Notes: generated from the sequence alone by a model not told the origin. DNA of 64,000 nucleotides from Defluviimonas aquaemixtae (GCF_900302475.1 NZ_OMOQ01000003.1:186001-250000), one strand, 5' to 3'; counted from the first letter of the stretch, positions 36,136-44,490 are shown. Program-made: numbers and translations.

Positions 36136-37143
36136 TTAGCCGCCTTCGAGGACGATGGCGGTGTCATCGTCGAGGAGGTCGATTTCTTCGACCATGTCCT
36201 CCTCGGGTATTTCTCGTGAAACGCCGAGTTGATCGGCGAGCTCATCAAGCAGGTCTTCGGTGCGTTCCGGCGACAGCGGCTTGTTCGATTCCCTGACGAT
36301 GCGGCTTTCCGAGTCGGCGAGGAACCCGTCGAGCGCTTCCTGTTCGCCTTCCTCGGCAAGGCGTTCCGCCTCGAAATCCAGGTCTTCCTGAACCAGGTCG
36401 AGATCGACGCCATCACAGTTGTCGGTGCAGTCGACGATGCCATCCTCGACGCTGAAAACCGGATCGCCGTCGATCGCGCCTTCGTTGAGCAGATCTGCCA
36501 GGTCCTCGTCGGTCACTTCGATCATGTCGCCGTCGACGAAAGTATCCAGCGCCGCCTCTTCCACTTCGCTCAGCTCTTCGCCAGAGGCAGCTTTCGCAGC
36601 GAGCTGGAACTGGGCGAGCGCGCCGATCGTCCCGTTGAAATTCTGATTTCGGACATGGGCGTCGAGCGCCTTCTGGCTGGCGTTTGCCGCGTTCCACTTG
36701 CCCTTCTCGCTCGGGTGCAGTGCGGCGTGAGTCTCAGTCTCGACCGAATAGGCTACGGATTTCTTCTTCGGCTTCGTCACGACGATGGTCGGGCTCAATT
36801 GGCCAGTGCGCTTGGCCTTGGCCGTCTTCGACTTCACGCCTTTGGCAGATTTGCCGCCCTTGCTGGACTTGCCATTACCCTGCCCGCCTTTCTTGCCTCC
36901 ACCGCGGTCCTCTTTGGCGCCGCCGCTCTTTCCACCGCCGTTGCCGCCACCGTTGCCACCGCCGTTGCCGCCACCGTTGCCACCGCCGTTGCCGCCACCG
37001 TTGCCACCGCCATTCCCGCCACCGTTGCCGTTCTTCGCATAGGCGGCGTCCGGGAGCGCGACGGATGCTGCGAACGCAGTGGCGCCGAGCGCGGCAATCG
37101 CGAAACAGGTGGCCTTAATCAGCAGTTTCGGAGGTGTGCTCAT
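36136..37143 (-). CDS. Secreted Gly-Asn repeat protein with acidic C-terminal domain
   Basis: Exported protein of 335 residues. A signal peptide (residues 1-36, ending AAYA) is followed by about eight GGGN repeats (38-72), a Lys/Gly/Ser-rich basic linker (73-115) and then a non-repetitive acidic, helical C-terminal domain of about 200 residues (EKGKWNAANASQKALDAHVRN; TVVTKPKKKS before it). SVEDGIVDCTDNCDGVDLDL has two Cys that could pair in the periplasm. I recognise no family. It is divergent from the PepSY-like gene at 37316, with which it shares the GGGN repeat. Confidence 0.72.
   Translation of the reverse strand: MSTPPKLLIKATCFAIAALGATAFAASVALPDAAYAKNGNGGGNGGGNGGGNGGGNGGGNGGGNGGGNGGGKSGGAKEDRGGGKKGGQGNGKSSKGGKSAKGVKSKTAKAKRTGQLSPTIVVTKPKKKSVAYSVETETHAALHPSEKGKWNAANASQKALDAHVRNQNFNGTIGALAQFQLAAKAASGEELSEVEEAALDTFVDGDMIEVTDEDLADLLNEGAIDGDPVFSVEDGIVDCTDNCDGVDLDLVQEDLDFEAERLAEEGEQEALDGFLADSESRIVRESNKPLSPERTEDLLDELADQLGVSREIPEEDMVEEIDLLDDDTAIVLEGG
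36932..37030 (-). repeat. 12-bp tandem repeats coding GGGN (minus strand)
   Basis: Alternating CCGCCGTTGCCG-like and CCACCGTTGCCA-like 12-bp units, about eight copies, code (GGGN)n. The matching repeat in the divergent gene is at 37757-37846, giving two long near-inverted GC-rich stretches 730 bp apart. Confidence 0.85.
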
Positions 37144-37254
37144 AGGATCTACCAGTTCAACCTTTCATTCTTCCGTCAGTCGTCGCGGCCGCCTATTGCG
37201 GAGATTGGACCGCGAGTCGGACTTCGTGTTGTCTCGAAGTAACCACAGCCCTGT

Positions 37255-37291
37255 TGAACCGAACGACAACGCTTCGTTAATGTTCGGTTCA
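37255..37291. promoter_or_regulatory. Concentric palindrome between divergent GGGN genes
   Basis: Outer arms TGAACCGAAC (37255-37264) and GTTCGGTTCA (37282-37291) are perfect. Inner arms AACG (37268-37271) and CGTT (37275-37278) are perfect and share the same centre at 37273. TTTTGATTTTG follows on the plus strand. It may be the operator for the neighbouring response regulator, or a hairpin in the leader of the plus-strand gene. Confidence 0.55.
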
Positions 37292-37315
37292 TTTTGATTT
37301 TGATAGGTTTACCGC

Positions 37316-37852
37316 ATGTACAGGCGCACTCTCCTTGCCGTTTGCCTAGCGCAGGCCCTCGCCGTTCTTCCGGCTGAGGGCGCTGTGAGAGAACTCGGTC
37401 AGCAGGAGTTGCGTCAGAGTGTGAAGGCGGGCCAGAGCCTGAGCCTTCAAAGGATTCTCGCAGCCATTCCCAAGACGGTATCCGGGGAGCCGGTCGATGT
37501 CCGGGCCTTTGATGCGGGCAGGATCTACTACCATGTTCTGGTCATGCGGCCGAACGGCAAGCTCGCCAGCGTCGTCGTGGATGCTGCAACTGGTCAGATG
37601 GTGTCGGGAAATTCCGCCCAGGCAAAGGCCGTGCGCGAGGCTGCCCGCACAAGCTCTGGCAACAATGGAAAGAAGGTCGGACAGAGCGCCAGCAAGACGA
37701 AGGGCAAGTCTGGCAGCAAGGGTAACTCCGACAAAGCGGGCAACAACGGTAACAGCGGTGGCAACGGCGGTGGCAACGGCGGTGGCAATGGTGGTGGCAA
37801 CGGCGGCGGCAACGGCGGTGGCAATGGTGGTGGCGGCGGCGGCAAGAAATAG
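37316..37852 (+). CDS. Secreted PepSY-like protein with GGGN repeats
   Basis: Exported protein of 178 residues. The signal peptide (MYRRTLLAVCLAQALAVLPAEGA) is followed by a PepSY-like module at about 28-100 (ELRQSVKAGQSLSLQRILAAI; YYHVLVMRPNGKLASVVVDAATGQMV). A basic Lys/Ser/Gly linker and about seven GGGN units end in GGGGGKK. PepSY proteins are often encoded with PhoPQ-like systems, and here the response regulator starts 43 bp downstream. The ribosome site is weak. The head resembles those at 21942 and 22574 in layout. Confidence 0.78.
   Translation: MYRRTLLAVCLAQALAVLPAEGAVRELGQQELRQSVKAGQSLSLQRILAAIPKTVSGEPVDVRAFDAGRIYYHVLVMRPNGKLASVVVDAATGQMVSGNSAQAKAVREAARTSSGNNGKKVGQSASKTKGKSGSKGNSDKAGNNGNSGGNGGGNGGGNGGGNGGGNGGGNGGGGGGKK
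37757..37846 (+). repeat. 12-bp tandem repeats coding GGGN (plus strand)
   Basis: About seven GGCGGTGGCAAC-type units with small synonymous changes. Same peptide repeat as in the divergent gene at 36136-37143. Confidence 0.85.
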
Positions 37853-37895
37853 ACTATGAATGCCGAAACCCCCACCATGCGGGCACTGATCAACA

Positions 37896-38555
37896 ATGCG
37901 CATTCTGATCGCCGAAGACGAGACCGTTCTGTGTGAGCAGATCAAGCGTGTCCTGACGTCGGAAGGCTACGCTCTCGACACGGCGCATGACGGCGAGGAA
38001 GCGGCCCATCTCGGCGCAACCGAGCCATACGACATGATCATCCTGGACCTCGGGCTGCCCAAGAAGGACGGCATCTCCATTCTCAAGGAATGGCGCAGCC
38101 AAAGTGTCGAGACGCCTGTCCTGATCCTGACGGCGCGGGACGGCTGGGCCGACCGGGTCGATGGCCTCGATGCGGGCGCGGACGACTACATGTCGAAGCC
38201 TTTCTACATGCCCGAGCTTTCAGCGCGCGTTCGTGCGCTCCTGCGCCGAAAGTCGGGCATCTCCAATCCAGTCTTCAAGAAGGGAAGCATCGAATTCGAC
38301 ACGCGCACGAAACGCGTGTTGATGGGTGGGTTCCCTGTGGAACTGACTTCCCAGGAGGTCGCCGTCCTGTCCTACCTTGTGCACAATATCGGTAGGCTGG
38401 TGTCGCGCACGGAGCTGTCGGACCATATCTACGAATACGACGGTGACCGGGATTCGAACACGATCGCGGTGTTCGTGACCCGGCTGCGCAAGAAGCTCGG
38501 CGCCGAGTTGATCGAAACGGTGCGCGGCCTCGGCTACCGGATCGACAGCGACTGA
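37896..38555 (+). CDS. OmpR/PhoP family response regulator
   Basis: Two-component regulator of 219 residues. The receiver domain (1-118) has the acidic pair in IAEDETVL, phospho-acceptor Asp51 in MIILDLGLPKKDG and Lys in YMSKPFYMPEL. The winged-helix DNA-binding domain (about 125-217) shows ELTSQEVAVLSYL and RDSNTIAVFVTRLRKKLGAELIETVRGLGYR. Its stop shares one base with the kinase ATG (TGATG). The concentric palindrome at 37255-37291 is a candidate target. Confidence 0.93.
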   Translation: MRILIAEDETVLCEQIKRVLTSEGYALDTAHDGEEAAHLGATEPYDMIILDLGLPKKDGISILKEWRSQSVETPVLILTARDGWADRVDGLDAGADDYMSKPFYMPELSARVRALLRRKSGISNPVFKKGSIEFDTRTKRVLMGGFPVELTSQEVAVLSYLVHNIGRLVSRTELSDHIYEYDGDRDSNTIAVFVTRLRKKLGAELIETVRGLGYRIDSD

Positions 38556-39904
38556 TGTGGTCACTACGTCAACGCGCGATCCTCGGCGGCCTGATCTGGG
38601 CCGGAATCGCGATCGCCATCGGCGGTGTTGCTCTTTTCTACTTCTTCGACACTCTGACGCAACGGCGCTTTGATGAGGCGCTCCTGGATCGCTACATTCA
38701 GGTTGTCTCCGCGCTGGGCAACAGCGGCGGCGAGCCGGAGCTTGTCGAAAGTTTTCTGAACGACCCGGCTTATCAGCGCCCTTATTCGGGCCGCTACTGG
38801 CAGATCACCGGGGCCGATGACACCGCTGTCGCGTCGCGATCGCTGTTCGATTCATTGCTGCCCGACCACTCGGACGCTTCCGCGGAGGTTCAGTTCTGGA
38901 CGGGCACCGGGCCGCAAAGCTTGGTTCGCGGCGCCTACGGGCTTGTCAGTCTGGAAGACGGCGCGGATTGGGTCGTGAACGTGGCGGAGTCGCTCTCCGC
39001 GCTCGAACTCGAGCGGCAGAGGATCCGGCAAAGCCTGCTCACGACCTTCGCCTTGATAGGGGCGCTCGGCGTCGCGGGAACGATTCTTCAGACGTCCGCC
39101 ATTCTGAGGCCGCTGAACAAGCTTAGAGAAGATGTAGCGCATCGCTGGGACCGCGACGAATTTCTAGAGCCCAGAGATTACCCCGAAGAGGTCGCGCCTC
39201 TCGTCACCGACATAAACACGCTGCTCGAACGTAATCGCGAGATCGTCGAGCGCGGGCGTCGGCAGGCGGCCGATCTAGCGCACGCGCTAAAGACGCCTTC
39301 AGCGATTTTGCGCAACGAACTCAACGCGCTTGCCGAATGTAACGTCGACGTGAATAACGCTCGGAGCGCGCTCGACCGGGTCGATGCCCAGCTGCAGCGT
39401 TCGCTGGCACGGACACGCGCGGCCAATAGCGGGGCTTCGGCGCAGCGCCAGACCGAGCTTCGCACCTCGGTCGAGCGGCTCGCCCGGCTTTTCCGCTCGA
39501 TGCACGATCGTGCCGCGAAGACACTCCGCTTTGAGTTCGCGCCAGATTTGCGGGTGCCGATGGACATGCAGGACATCGAAGAGATCCTCGGGAACATTCT
39601 TGAAAACGCCTTCCATTGGGCGAAGGCGACGGTGCAGCTGACGGCCGGGCGCACCGAGCAGGAGGTCTGGATCAGGATCGAGGACGATGGCCCGGGCATT
39701 CCGGAAGTCGACCGCCGCGAAGCGCTCAGATCGGGCGGGCGCCTCGACACGTCCGCGCCCGGAACTGGGATCGGGCTCGCCATCGTTGCCGATCTCGCGC
39801 AGGCCTATGGCGGCGCTATCGCGCTTGACGCCTCCGACACACTCGGTGGGCTAAGCGTCCTGATCTCCATACCCTCGGCGCAAGGGCTGGGGATATCTGG
39901 CTGA
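38555..39904 (+). CDS. PhoQ-like sensor histidine kinase
   Basis: Inner-membrane sensor kinase of 449 residues. Membrane helices at about 8-30 and 165-185 frame a periplasmic sensor of about 130 residues. The HAMP-like linker follows, then the dimerisation domain with the phospho-acceptor His in ADLAHALKTPSAILRNEL, and the ATPase domain with N box NILENAFHWAK, G1 DDGPGIPE, and G2 GTGIGLAIVADLAQAYGG. AHALKTP is typical of the PhoQ group. Partner of the preceding regulator. Signals of PhoQ relatives are divalent cations, acidity or peptides, and the Asp-rich secreted proteins in this window make cations an attractive idea. Confidence 0.92.
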   Translation: MWSLRQRAILGGLIWAGIAIAIGGVALFYFFDTLTQRRFDEALLDRYIQVVSALGNSGGEPELVESFLNDPAYQRPYSGRYWQITGADDTAVASRSLFDSLLPDHSDASAEVQFWTGTGPQSLVRGAYGLVSLEDGADWVVNVAESLSALELERQRIRQSLLTTFALIGALGVAGTILQTSAILRPLNKLREDVAHRWDRDEFLEPRDYPEEVAPLVTDINTLLERNREIVERGRRQAADLAHALKTPSAILRNELNALAECNVDVNNARSALDRVDAQLQRSLARTRAANSGASAQRQTELRTSVERLARLFRSMHDRAAKTLRFEFAPDLRVPMDMQDIEEILGNILENAFHWAKATVQLTAGRTEQEVWIRIEDDGPGIPEVDRREALRSGGRLDTSAPGTGIGLAIVADLAQAYGGAIALDASDTLGGLSVLISIPSAQGLGISG

Positions 39905-39909
39905 TCGAA

Positions 39910-40485
39910 TTATTGGCTGGCCTCGATCGACAGCGAAACGGACGAATACCAGTCGGCTGCCGCACGAATCTCGTCGTCCGTGAGATTCTGGGCGATAGGC
40001 GTCATCACTTCATGTACCCGCTTGCCCGAGCGGAACGCCTTGAGTTGGGTATCGGTGTAGATATTCGTTTCGGCGGCGAGGTTTGGCACGTCCTCCGTCA
40101 CGCCAATTCCGTCTGCGCCGTGACAGTCCACGCAAATCTCCGGCGCGTCGGCGGGATCGGCGGAGAGCGTTGCGGTCACCGTGTGCGACGCGTACCAGGC
40201 GGCGAGGTCAGCGATTTGCTCGTCGCTCAGTGATTTGGCCACGACAGACATCATTTCATGCGCCCGCGCGCCGTCGCGGAAAGCGGTAAGCTGGGCGGCG
40301 ATGTATGAGGCAGGCTCGCCGCCGATATGCGGCGCGATCGGGATCTTAGCGAAGCCGTCGATCCCGTGGCAGGTCCGACACTGGCCTGCTAGCACTTTGC
40401 CCGACGCGGGATCTCCCGCCCCCTGGGACAAGGCGGCCCCGGCGAGGACGGCCCCGCCGAGAACCATAGCGCTCACTGCCCTCAT
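39910..40485 (-). CDS. Diheme cytochrome c (c4-like)
   Basis: Periplasmic electron carrier of 191 residues. A Sec signal peptide (residues 1-21) precedes two cytochrome c domains, each with CxxCH: CRTCH near 36 and CVDCH near 118. Each domain has a distal Met candidate (HEMMSVVAKSL; HEVMTPIAQNL). It overlaps the stop of the sugar dehydrogenase gene by 4 bp (ATGA), so it probably receives electrons from that enzyme or from the GMC flavoprotein upstream. Confidence 0.9.
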   Translation of the reverse strand: MRAVSAMVLGGAVLAGAALSQGAGDPASGKVLAGQCRTCHGIDGFAKIPIAPHIGGEPASYIAAQLTAFRDGARAHEMMSVVAKSLSDEQIADLAAWYASHTVTATLSADPADAPEICVDCHGADGIGVTEDVPNLAAETNIYTDTQLKAFRSGKRVHEVMTPIAQNLTDDEIRAAADWYSSVSLSIEASQ

Positions 40486-41747
40486 TGCGCGGGCGCCTCG
40501 TAACTGATGCGGTAGAGCGCACCGGCCAGGTCGTCGGAGACCAGGATAGAGCCGTCTGGCAACTCAGCCACGTCGACCGGGCGACCCAGATATTCGCCCG
40601 TGGCCGCGTCGAGCCAGCCTTCGGCGAAGGGCTCGGTGGTGGCATTGCCCTCATCGTCGATCTTCGTGACCATCACGCGGGCACCGACCGGAGTCGTCCG
40701 GTTCCAGGACCCGTGCTGGGCGGAAAAGATCGCGTTCTTGTAGTCGGCGGGGAACATCGAGCCGGTGTAGAAGTCCATGCCTAAATCGGCGGCATGGGCC
40801 ACAGTTTCCACCGCGGGCATCACGGCGTCGACCGTCACTTCCTCGTCTTTGTATTCGTTGGTGCGTACGTCGCCGCCGCCGTACCACGGGTGGCCGAAGT
40901 GCTGGCCAACGGCGGTCTGACGGTTAATCTCGCCCGGAGGGATGTCGTCGCCCATGCCGTCGACCTGGTTGTCGGTGAACCAAAGTTCGCCCGTGACCGG
41001 GTGAAAGTCGTGGCCGACCGAGTTGCGGATGCCGTAGGTGTAGACCTCACGCCCCGTGCCATCGAGATTCAGCCGGATCATGCCGCCGATGCCCACCTGC
41101 CCGTAGAGTTCGAGCTTCTCGGGTGGGGCAACGTTGAAAGGCTGGCCGAGCGAGATGTAGATCTTGTTGTCCGGCCCGATCTTGCAGACCCGGGCAGTGT
41201 GGTTGAACGACTCCTCCTCGGGTGGGATCAACTCGCCCTTCTTGATCAGGTTGAAGGCCGCCACGTCGGGGCTTTCATAGAAGAACTCGGCCGCGGGGAA
41301 TAGAAGGACGCGGTTCTGTTCGGCGATGTAGAGAAATCCGTCCTTCGAGAAGCACGGGCCGTTCGGGATCGAGAAAGTCAGCGAGGGGGCGAAGTCCTTC
41401 ACCTCGTCCGCCACGCGGTCCTTGTTGCGGTCGGTCACTGCCCAGACCTTGTCCTTGCGGGTGCCGACGAACGTGACGACGCCTTGCGGCCCAACTGCCA
41501 TGTGGCGGGCGTCGGGGGCGACGGCGTAGAGCTCGATTTTGAAGCCTGGCGGCATCTCGACGCGTTCGAGGTTCGCGCGGATGCCGTCGGCATAGTCGCC
41601 GCCTTGCTCGACAAAGGTGAATTCCGTCACTCCGGTCTTCTGGAAGTTCGAGAGTTTGTCCAGGTTGTCAGGAACATTTGCCGTCTGTGCTTCAGCCGCG
41701 CCAGCAACGAGCGCTGCTGCGGCAATTGTTGATAGAAGTCGTGTCAT
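40482..41747 (-). CDS. PQQ-dependent sugar dehydrogenase / sorbosone dehydrogenase family
   Basis: Periplasmic six-bladed beta-propeller enzyme of 421 residues in the soluble glucose dehydrogenase/YliI/L-sorbosone dehydrogenase superfamily. A signal peptide (MTRLLSTIAAAALVAGAAEA) is present. Recognisable parts are LPPGFKIELYAVAPDARHMAVGPQG without the leading Met, YGIRNSVGHDFHPVTGELWFTDN near 240, GHPWYGGGD and FSAQHGSWNRTTPVGARV. PQQ use is inferred from the family; the true substrate is unknown. A hairpin lies between this gene and the GMC gene. Confidence 0.85.
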   Translation of the reverse strand: MTRLLSTIAAAALVAGAAEAQTANVPDNLDKLSNFQKTGVTEFTFVEQGGDYADGIRANLERVEMPPGFKIELYAVAPDARHMAVGPQGVVTFVGTRKDKVWAVTDRNKDRVADEVKDFAPSLTFSIPNGPCFSKDGFLYIAEQNRVLLFPAAEFFYESPDVAAFNLIKKGELIPPEEESFNHTARVCKIGPDNKIYISLGQPFNVAPPEKLELYGQVGIGGMIRLNLDGTGREVYTYGIRNSVGHDFHPVTGELWFTDNQVDGMGDDIPPGEINRQTAVGQHFGHPWYGGGDVRTNEYKDEEVTVDAVMPAVETVAHAADLGMDFYTGSMFPADYKNAIFSAQHGSWNRTTPVGARVMVTKIDDEGNATTEPFAEGWLDAATGEYLGRPVDVAELPDGSILVSDDLAGALYRISYEAPAQ

Positions 41748-41788
41748 CTGATCCTCCCTTGGGTTTTACTGTCCTCCGAAACGTATGT

Positions 41789-41808
41789 CGGGCGGGCCCA
41801 GCCGCCCG
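41789..41808 (-). terminator. Hairpin between GMC and PQQ-type genes
   Basis: CGGGCGG (41789-41795) pairs with CCGCCCG (41802-41808), loop 6 nt. It may terminate part of the transcripts or protect the upstream mRNA end. No T-run. Confidence 0.35.
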
Positions 41809-41832
41809 GGCCATTTACATCAGCCATGCGGC

Positions 41833-43404
41833 TCAGATCGCGCGCGCCGATATCTCACTTGCGATATGGTCCGCCTGCCGAATGGCAAGTGCGACAATCG
41901 TGAGAGTCGGGTTTTCGGCTGCGCCGGTCGTGAATTGTGACCCATCCGAAACGAAGAGGTTCGCGATGTCGTGGGTCTGGCCCCACTTGTTCACGACGCC
42001 GTCGCGCGGGTTATCGCTCATCCGGTTGGTGCCCAGATTGTGCGTCGACGGATAGGGCGGCGTCGGAAATGTCCTCGTCGCGCCGACCGCCTCGTAGATC
42101 TTGATGCCCTGGCCATATGCGTGGTTGCGCATCGCGATGTCGTTCGGGTGGTCCGAGAAGTTGACGTTCGCGACGGGCAGTCCCCACTGGTCCTTGACGT
42201 CGTGATTGAGCGTGACGCGGTTCGTCTCTTGCGGCATGTCCTCGCCCACGATCCACATGCCTGCCATGCGGTCGTAGGCGTCGAGCGCGGTCGTGAATTC
42301 CCGCCCCCAGGCGCCAGGATCGAGGAACGCGGCCATGAACGGCAGGCCGAGCGACAGGGTCTCGAGTTCGTAGCCGCCGACGAAACCGCGGCTCGGATCG
42401 TGCCGCGCTTCGTCCTGGATGATGCCGGCCATGGTCGTGCCGCGCCACATCCGCACGGGCTTGTCGAACACGGCATAGACCGAGCCGGTCGTGTGCCGCA
42501 TGTAGTTGCGCCCGACCTGTCCCGAGGAATTGGCGAGCCCGTCGGGGAACATCGCCGAAGCGGAGTTCAGCAGAAGCCGCGGGCTTTCGAACGAGTTGCC
42601 GGCGACGCAGACGATCCGCGCCCTCTGCATCTGCAGGTTGCCGTCCTTGTCGAAATACTCGACGCCGGTGACCTTGCCGCTGTCGTCGTGCAGGATGCGC
42701 GCGGCATGGGCGTGGTCGCGCACTTCAAGATTGCCCGTCGCCTCGCCCTTCGGAATGTCGGTGTAGGCGGCCGACCACTTGGCACCCCACTTGCAGCCCT
42801 GGAAGCAAAAGCCGGTCTGCTGGCAGGCGGGACGTTCATCGTTGTCGATGGAGTTGATCGCCATCCGGCCGGTATGGACCTCCTGGTAGCCGAGCGCCGT
42901 CGCGCCCTTCTCGAACACCTTGTAGTTGTTGTTGCCGGGCAAGCCGGGGAATTCCCCGGTGCGCGTGACGCCGAGCTTGGCCTCGGCCTTCTCATACCAG
43001 GGCGCCATCTCGTCGCCGTCGATCGGCCAGTCGAGAAGGTTCGCGCCCGGCACCTCGCCATAGGTGGTCTTCGCCTTCCACTCGTGCGGCTGGAAGCGGA
43101 TCGAGGCGCCGGCCCAATGGGTCGTGGTGCCACCCACCGCCTTGACGATCCAGGCAGGCAGGCCCGAAAAATCCTTCGCAACCCGCCAGTCGCCCGACGT
43201 CGTTCGCGGATCGACCCATGCGAGCTGGCCGAAGCTTTCCCATTCGTCGTTGATGTAATCCTCGGGCAGGTAGCGCCCGCCGGCCTCGAGGGCCACGACG
43301 CTCACGCCCTTCTGGGCAAGTTCGTTCGCCAGAACGCCGCCGCCCGCGCCGGTGCCGATGACGACGACCACGTTGTCGTCGTTCAGGTCAAAAGGTGCAG
43401 CCAT
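41833..43404 (-). CDS. GMC family flavoprotein dehydrogenase (gluconate 2-dehydrogenase-like large subunit)
   Basis: FAD enzyme of 523 residues in the GMC superfamily. The N-terminal dinucleotide site is VVVIGTGAGGGVLANELAQ (13-31), followed by ALEAGGRYLPEDY. GGTTTHWAGASIRF marks the FAD-binding region, and the C-terminal catalytic part has HNLGTNRMSDNPRDGVVN and SDGSQFTTGAAENPTLTIVALA. No signal peptide; with the Tat-bearing small subunit encoded 22 bp upstream it is likely exported by hitch-hiking, as in FAD-glucose dehydrogenases. Electrons would go to a cytochrome c. Substrate unknown. Confidence 0.87.
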   Translation of the reverse strand: MAAPFDLNDDNVVVVIGTGAGGGVLANELAQKGVSVVALEAGGRYLPEDYINDEWESFGQLAWVDPRTTSGDWRVAKDFSGLPAWIVKAVGGTTTHWAGASIRFQPHEWKAKTTYGEVPGANLLDWPIDGDEMAPWYEKAEAKLGVTRTGEFPGLPGNNNYKVFEKGATALGYQEVHTGRMAINSIDNDERPACQQTGFCFQGCKWGAKWSAAYTDIPKGEATGNLEVRDHAHAARILHDDSGKVTGVEYFDKDGNLQMQRARIVCVAGNSFESPRLLLNSASAMFPDGLANSSGQVGRNYMRHTTGSVYAVFDKPVRMWRGTTMAGIIQDEARHDPSRGFVGGYELETLSLGLPFMAAFLDPGAWGREFTTALDAYDRMAGMWIVGEDMPQETNRVTLNHDVKDQWGLPVANVNFSDHPNDIAMRNHAYGQGIKIYEAVGATRTFPTPPYPSTHNLGTNRMSDNPRDGVVNKWGQTHDIANLFVSDGSQFTTGAAENPTLTIVALAIRQADHIASEISARAI

Positions 43405-43426
43405 AGTCCTGTTCCTCCCCTATGGC

Positions 43427-43951
43427 TCATAGCCAGTTAATGTCGTCGAAGCCGCGGTCGATGTAGCCGCCCTCGCTGAAGCTTTCGCCCTCGTAGCCGA
43501 AGATCGGCCAGACCTCTTTCTGGTTGTAGAGGCCGGTCACAAGACCGCCGCGGATCTGCTGGAAGAACGGGCTGTCCTCCATCGAGCGGAGGATGTCGAC
43601 CCGGTCGCGTTCCCAGCCCATGCCGAGATAGCTGTCGAAGCCCTTGCCGCGCGCGGCGGCGTTCAGCCCCTCGATTCCTGCCTCGATCCCCGGCGCGGCT
43701 TCGGCCGTGTCGTAGCCCTTCACCGCGACGACATAAAATTTGTCGCCCGCCCGGTCGTGCGGGTAGATGTCGCGCGCCATCTGGACCAGAGTCGCGAATG
43801 TTTCGGGCTTGAGTGCCGAAAGCTCGGTCGCCCAGGCGGCGTCCTTCGCGGCCATGAAGCCGGTCCCGATCACGAAGGATGCGCCTGCGGCGCTGGCGCG
43901 AGACAGAAGCTGTCGCCTGCTCAGGCCGCGGGGGCTGGTTGCGTTGGTCAT
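43427..43951 (-). CDS. Gluconate 2-dehydrogenase subunit 3 family protein with Tat signal
   Basis: Small subunit of 174 residues. The ATG at 43951, after GGAGGAGAAC, opens a twin-arginine signal peptide (LSRRQLLSRASAAGASFVIGTGF shortened: SRRQLL then a hydrophobic stretch). The body is the gluconate_2-dh3 domain (TFATLVQMARDIYPHDRAGD, VTGLYNQKEVWPIFGYEGES). In related enzymes it escorts the GMC subunit through the Tat pore. An upstream in-frame ATG at 44005 lacks a ribosome site and would hide the Tat signal. Confidence 0.88.
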   Translation of the reverse strand: MTNATSPRGLSRRQLLSRASAAGASFVIGTGFMAAKDAAWATELSALKPETFATLVQMARDIYPHDRAGDKFYVVAVKGYDTAEAAPGIEAGIEGLNAAARGKGFDSYLGMGWERDRVDILRSMEDSPFFQQIRGGLVTGLYNQKEVWPIFGYEGESFSEGGYIDRGFDDINWL

Positions 43952-44011
43952 GAGTTCTCCTCCTTTGCCACCCATCGCGGCCCGTTCAGCCGGCGATATC
44001 TGCAATATGTG

Positions 44012-44407
44012 TCACTTGAAGCGCCCGCCGCGTTCGAGAACCTCGACCTGGTATCCATCGGGGTCCGCGACGAAGAAGAAGCGGGCGATGCGCTTGCCGG
44101 CCGGCGCGAATTCCACGAGTTTGCGCGGGCTCAGGCCCTCGGCTTCGAACCGTGCATGTTCGGCGTCGAGATCCTCGACGGACACCGCGAGATGGCCGTA
44201 GCCGTCGCCCAGATCGTAAGATTCGGTCCGGCCCTTGTTGATCGTTAGTTCAAGCTCGAACTCGCTCTCCGGATTGCGCATGTAGACGAGCGTGAAGTCG
44301 GGGAAATCCAGCCGGTCGGCCACTTTCAGACCAAATGCTTTTTCGTAGAACGCGACCGACGTGTGCTCGTCCAGGACGCGAATCATGGTATGGATTGTCT
44401 TTGGCAC
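44012..44407 (-). CDS. VOC family protein, lactoylglutathione lyase-like
   Basis: Glyoxalase-fold protein of 131 residues. Metal-ligand positions of glyoxalase I are recognisable: the N-terminal HTMIRVLDEHTSVAFYEKAFGL, Glu in FELELTINKG, His in GYGHLAVSVEDL and Glu in GYQVEVLERG. The start is TTG at 44407 with GGGAGAG upstream. It lies 60 bp before the Tat subunit gene on the same strand. It could detoxify methylglyoxal or act as another VOC enzyme. Confidence 0.85.
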   Translation of the reverse strand: MPKTIHTMIRVLDEHTSVAFYEKAFGLKVADRLDFPDFTLVYMRNPESEFELELTINKGRTESYDLGDGYGHLAVSVEDLDAEHARFEAEGLSPRKLVEFAPAGKRIARFFFVADPDGYQVEVLERGGRFK

Positions 44408-44470
44408 AACGCTCTCCCGGCGCGCTTGTTTCCAAACGGGGAAAGCGTAACTCCGTATCGACAGGTTGTA

Positions 44471-44490
44471 GGTAGTATGGGCTTACTACC
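44471..44490. promoter_or_regulatory. Palindrome upstream of VOC gene
   Basis: GGTAGTA and TACTACC flank TGGGCT, a perfect 7-bp inverted repeat 64 bp before the VOC gene start and 31 bp after the stop of the ribbon-helix-helix gene. Operator or weak terminator. Confidence 0.4.

Noticed and set aside
41971..43440. 489-codon plus-strand frame
   Set aside because: Antisense to the GMC flavoprotein, whose FAD motifs are clear.
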